A DNA stretch of 32,816 nucleotides from an uncultured Bacteroidales bacterium (GTDB lineage Bacteria; Bacteroidota; Bacteroidia; Bacteroidales; Paludibacteraceae), in contig CAMOMF010000117.1 in assembly GCA_946619625.1 (NCBI GenBank), forward strand, positions 1 through 32,816. The letters are read 5' to 3'. The notes beneath the pieces were generated by a model, which had not been told where the DNA came from, did not search any database, and saw nothing but the letters and a program-made list of their open reading frames with translations. How positions within the stretch are numbered: the first letter of the stretch is position 1; each line of letters opens with the position of its first letter. The translations under genes and the position numbers were made by a program. Shown piece by piece: positions 31,001 through 32,816 of this stretch.

Positions 31001-32816
31001 AGGGCGGTGCTGTCCCCGGGGTGATTGATTTCGGGGATGGAGGCATCCAACGCCAAACCGGTCTGTGCAGAGTCGGAGGCAAGAGAGAGGGTGACCTCGC
31101 GGATATCCAGCCCCGCCTTCTCGATGAGGGGCTGGAGGGGGCTGCCGTTGGCAAGCATGATGTCCGCCCGGATATCAGGGATAAGATGTCGCAGGGTGTC
31201 CAACATAGACAGGTCTTGCAGCGAAACCAAGGGACGGATGATGGTAGAGTCCTTCAATGCCCCGAGCAAAGGCTGCACGTTGTTCAGCAAAGAGAGTACA
31301 TGCATCGGGCTGGCTATGCGGGCGTCGAGCCCCTGCGTCTGCAAGTTGAGCGAGGTGGTCCTGCCGGTAAGGAAATCCAGCGTCAGAGAGTCCGCCGAGA
31401 AAGACTGCCCACTGAGACTGGCACGGAGGGAGTGTATCCGAGAGTGCAGATCCACTGCCATCTGTTTCGGTTTCATGAAATCCGACACGCGGAAAGTGTG
31501 CGCGGTCTGCCCGCTCACCTGCAGGGAAGTGTCGCTCATCTGTACAGGCAAAGAGAGGGTGCCTTTTACCGTTTTGTCCGCCAATTGGGCGTTCAGGCGA
31601 AGCCCCGAGACGTTGATATTATCGTAAATGGCGTCAGTGAGGTGTAACTTGATATCGCTCTTCATTGCAGGGGATTGGGGGTCTATACCCTGCCCTACTG
31701 CATCCACATTGCCTGCAACAATGACGCGGGAGCTGTTTTTTACGAAAGGAGCGAGGTTGACTTTTTCCACATCCACGTGCATGTCGTAGGCTTCATCATC
31801 GATATCGTAATACCCGCGGAGGGCTACCTTACTGCCCTGGTAGTCGGCATCGCCCACCACATCCACGCGCATAGACTCCAAGTCCATGGCTGTGGCAGAG
31901 AGGTCCACTGCGGCTCCCAACTCGGATGACCGTGCATGCAGTCCGTCACTGGTGATAGTATGCTGTGCCAGGTTGACGCATGCGTTGCCATAGAGGGTGT
32001 CAGCAGGGATAGAGAGTTTGCCCAAGTTGAAAGACAGGTCACCGGCGTCCAGTCTGCGTGCATCATACAGACTACCCCCAACGTCCGCCAACACATTCGC
32101 ATCCAGGCTGTTGACATCTATCTCCATCCCCAGCGGGGTGAGGCAGAACCGGATGTTGCGCAGTTTGCCATCGGGCACATCGAAAGCCATGGGCGTAGGC
32201 TCATTGTCCTTGGAGAGGTCGGTGGTGTCGGGTGGCGTAGGCCGGAGGTCGATACCGATGTTAGCATCATTCAGGCGCAGCCCGTGGAGGGGAAATTTGC
32301 CTTCGGCTATGACCAAGTCGGGTGAAGAGACATCCAATGTGTCCAACACCACATCCACCCCTACGGCGGCTATCAGGCTGTCGGAGTGGAAGACGGCTTG
32401 GTTGAGCAACAGTTTTTCCACCTCAATAGGGACAGATGTCAAGTGAGAGAAAGGTGCGGTGCGCCCCTCCGTTTGCAGAGTAGCGCGAAGGCGGAGGGTG
32501 TGTACATAGAGCAGTGTGTCCTGTCCACGATGACCCAAGAAGAGGCTGTCCACCTCGATGTGCAGGGGGAGATCCGCCTTGCCTTTATAAGCGTGGTAAA
32601 TAAGTTTGGGCGAGTGGTGTACGGGTGAGAGGTAGATGCGCTTGAGGTCGATATCCATGCCGGATTTGTCGTTGGCGATGGCGATTCCCTTTTCCACTGC
32701 GGCAGAGCGCAGAGAGGGCACATAGAGAACGCTTGCCACCGCTAATAGCAGCAACAAAACAAGTCCCAAAACCACGCCAGTTATAGCGAGTGGAACTTTC
32801 CATATCCGTGCTCGAT
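28051..32816 (-). CDS. TamB/AsmA-type protein fused to an Omp85/TamL-type outer-membrane barrel (5' end outside window)
   Basis: The frame is open to the window edge (codons upstream read RARIWKVPLAITG), so the start lies outside; GTG at 32775 is only the first start-like codon. Residues below count from that codon (1574 aa). A membrane anchor (VVLGLVLLLLLAVASVLYV in frame) is followed by about 800 residues of AsmA/TamB-like beta repeats. The TamB domain proper lies at about 830-1127: VTFMGPLGSTLLDVSASQ, GFFLEAPEDETVTRELASL, GLAATLLATGMYVGES, FEGELYKSGIGVRATKDW. From about 1150 to the end there is a typical Omp85/TamL barrel: GPSLTLSSSIRNLLG, FYAGGPNSNRAFAPYAYGPG, FEANLELRFPLVWKLYG, FVDAGNVWTW, GTGAGLRLDIEGLVVRLDLG and the terminal FGIGYPF. 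No POTRA or lipobox is visible. TamB and TamA/TamL are normally separate proteins that move lipid or assemble outer-membrane proteins. Confidence 0.85.
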   Translation of the reverse strand, partial: RARIWKVPLAITGVVLGLVLLLLLAVASVLYVPSLRSAAVEKGIAIANDKSGMDIDLKRIYLSPVHHSPKLIYHAYKGKADLPLHIEVDSLFLGHRGQDTLLYVHTLRLRATLQTEGRTAPFSHLTSVPIEVEKLLLNQAVFHSDSLIAAVGVDVVLDTLDVSSPDLVIAEGKFPLHGLRLNDANIGIDLRPTPPDTTDLSKDNEPTPMAFDVPDGKLRNIRFCLTPLGMEIDVNSLDANVLADVGGSLYDARRLDAGDLSFNLGKLSIPADTLYGNACVNLAQHTITSDGLHARSSELGAAVDLSATAMDLESMRVDVVGDADYQGSKVALRGYYDIDDEAYDMHVDVEKVNLAPFVKNSSRVIVAGNVDAVGQGIDPQSPAMKSDIKLHLTDAIYDNINVSGLRLNAQLADKTVKGTLSLPVQMSDTSLQVSGQTAHTFRVSDFMKPKQMAVDLHSRIHSLRASLSGQSFSADSLTLDFLTGRTTSLNLQTQGLDARIASPMHVLSLLNNVQPLLGALKDSTIIRPLVSLQDLSMLDTLRHLIPDIRADIMLANGSPLQPLIEKAGLDIREVTLSLASDSAQTGLALDASIPEINHPGDSTALRLPAAKAAMRIDMTEGNTTASLTADSKVTDGAMSLHNLSTDAGLRLNLQRHLRELNGTGRLTLNKLIYGDMDLGNRTADITLSPSTNYKDALRADIRLDDIPLDIVDSILRNNDLDISGAVRAKASADGLPAKMDISAEVLPLGVSALYKPYEVELGLGETPIVMQHNQMELNGLPIYGADSTFIALTGGLNLDSMRLDVAISADSFAPAKLVKDGPIPVYGDLATDIRGRVTGPLDSILADVDVTILPSTDITYPIDKKNLAQVQPYGTVNVKYNVPRKALNLGGQVHVDKGTIRYSPNLYPVMPFQVDSGSSVTFMGPLGSTLLDVSASQKIKADVESKGEETRRVDFRTGVRVNSVLDSVGIGSLGFFLEAPEDETVTRELASLDEETREGLAATLLATGMYVGESNVAAQRSGYALSSIINSRINAAMANSALGNVIDVDISSGQSNHAAGKTNDMNIAISKSFLNDKLRVTVGSKISDNPEVNKAGGLFNSLTADYKLTRSGNVALRLFSMRDFNNIFEGELYKSGIGVRATKDWKNKYDLTADAGVAYRSNNSIGPSLTLSSSIRNLLGRDEKLTIKGNGAYYWALRDRHPGDPKKTDTHKLGVNVSLLFPYLHWAGDNHPDGDTRYMVGYQYENIAGGYGVHKTFGSLTYFFHTSPFVTHAFTPFSLSLVLMKAETDDLLDKATEYPQLVQVIAGDEFVPSVAYNFTYNDYRDKRAVNTMLDLGVKESGNLINAIYCAFGHKWDELSKPLGKITFNQFVKLTAELRNKFNLTDKVCIATRLFAGANIPLGNSILSPLSESFYAGGPNSNRAFAPYAYGPGNFYSAKYNQSFFHAGDVKFEANLELRFPLVWKLYGATFVDAGNVWTWYSTNELYKAAGYEDYLKRFEIPVDLQDQLLNNKDLARQIALGTGAGLRLDIEGLVVRLDLGVAIHAPYQTYRYDKEGKIDLDQPIHTYYNIPSVLEALRLNFGIGYPF

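Noticed and set aside
32773-32775. GTG as the true start of the TamB-fusion gene
   Set aside because: The frame stays open to the window edge and the upstream codons (IWKVPLAITG) look like the usual basic/hydrophobic beginning of a TamB anchor, so the start is outside the window.

Overview
The window comes from a member of the Bacteroidales, probably Prevotellaceae-like; the species cannot be read from the sequence. The evidence is the Bacteroidetes -33/-7 promoter pattern (TTTG, about 20 nt, TAnnTTTG), several exported or lipid-anchored proteins with Bacteroidales-only domains (DUF6242, DUF4874/DUF4832, fimbrillin-like), a recurrent C-terminal tail of the form NGQLxIxKxGxxYNALG, and a TamB/TamL-type envelope protein. 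No SusC/SusD pair, transposase, rRNA, tRNA or CRISPR array was seen.

Layout. From 84 to 4842 lies a compact plus-strand housekeeping operon: D-Ala-D-Ala ligase, short-chain polyprenyl synthase, a conserved hypothetical protein, 5-formyl-THF cyclo-ligase and a DUF6242 lipoprotein. It ends at a hairpin and converges on a long minus-strand region. From 5347 to 10161 (minus) are a multidomain surface lipoprotein, a 736-residue secreted beta-helix/carbohydrate-binding protein, and two tiny ORFs (40 and 48 codons) of one type. From 10568 to 23092 (minus) runs a probable seven-gene operon: SIS-domain AgaS-like isomerase, GatZ/KbaZ-like protein, CE7-type acetyl esterase lipoprotein, PfkB sugar kinase, then three tandem paralogous exported metallophosphoesterases. 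Its promoter carries an operator-like inverted repeat and it ends at a 13-bp perfect hairpin. Upstream (23315 to 26611, minus) sit a NahK-like amino-sugar kinase, a CBM9-like protein without signal peptide and a secreted DUF4874/DUF4832 protein. A small secreted tail protein follows (26895 to 27620). The right end (28051 to beyond 32816) is one reading frame joining a TamB/AsmA-type protein to an Omp85/TamL-type outer-membrane barrel.

How the genes may work together. The cytoplasmic enzymes (NahK-like kinase, AgaS, PfkB kinase, GatZ-like) match steps of N-acetylgalactosamine/galactosamine breakdown through tagatose phosphates. The exported proteins (three phosphoesterases, acetyl esterase, beta-helix and carbohydrate-binding proteins) look like the outside half that would strip phosphate and acetyl groups from a glycan. 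This coupling is inferred from gene order; no transporter, glycosidase or GatY/KbaY partner is in the window.

Most notable observations: (1) the TamB-to-Omp85-barrel fusion without visible POTRA domains; (2) the three phosphoesterase paralogues with one catalytic core but three different export or anchoring solutions, one carrying a C9 homopolymer inside its coding sequence; (3) a repeated leader element bracketing the DUF4832 gene; (4) the pair of small ORFs next to surface-protein genes.
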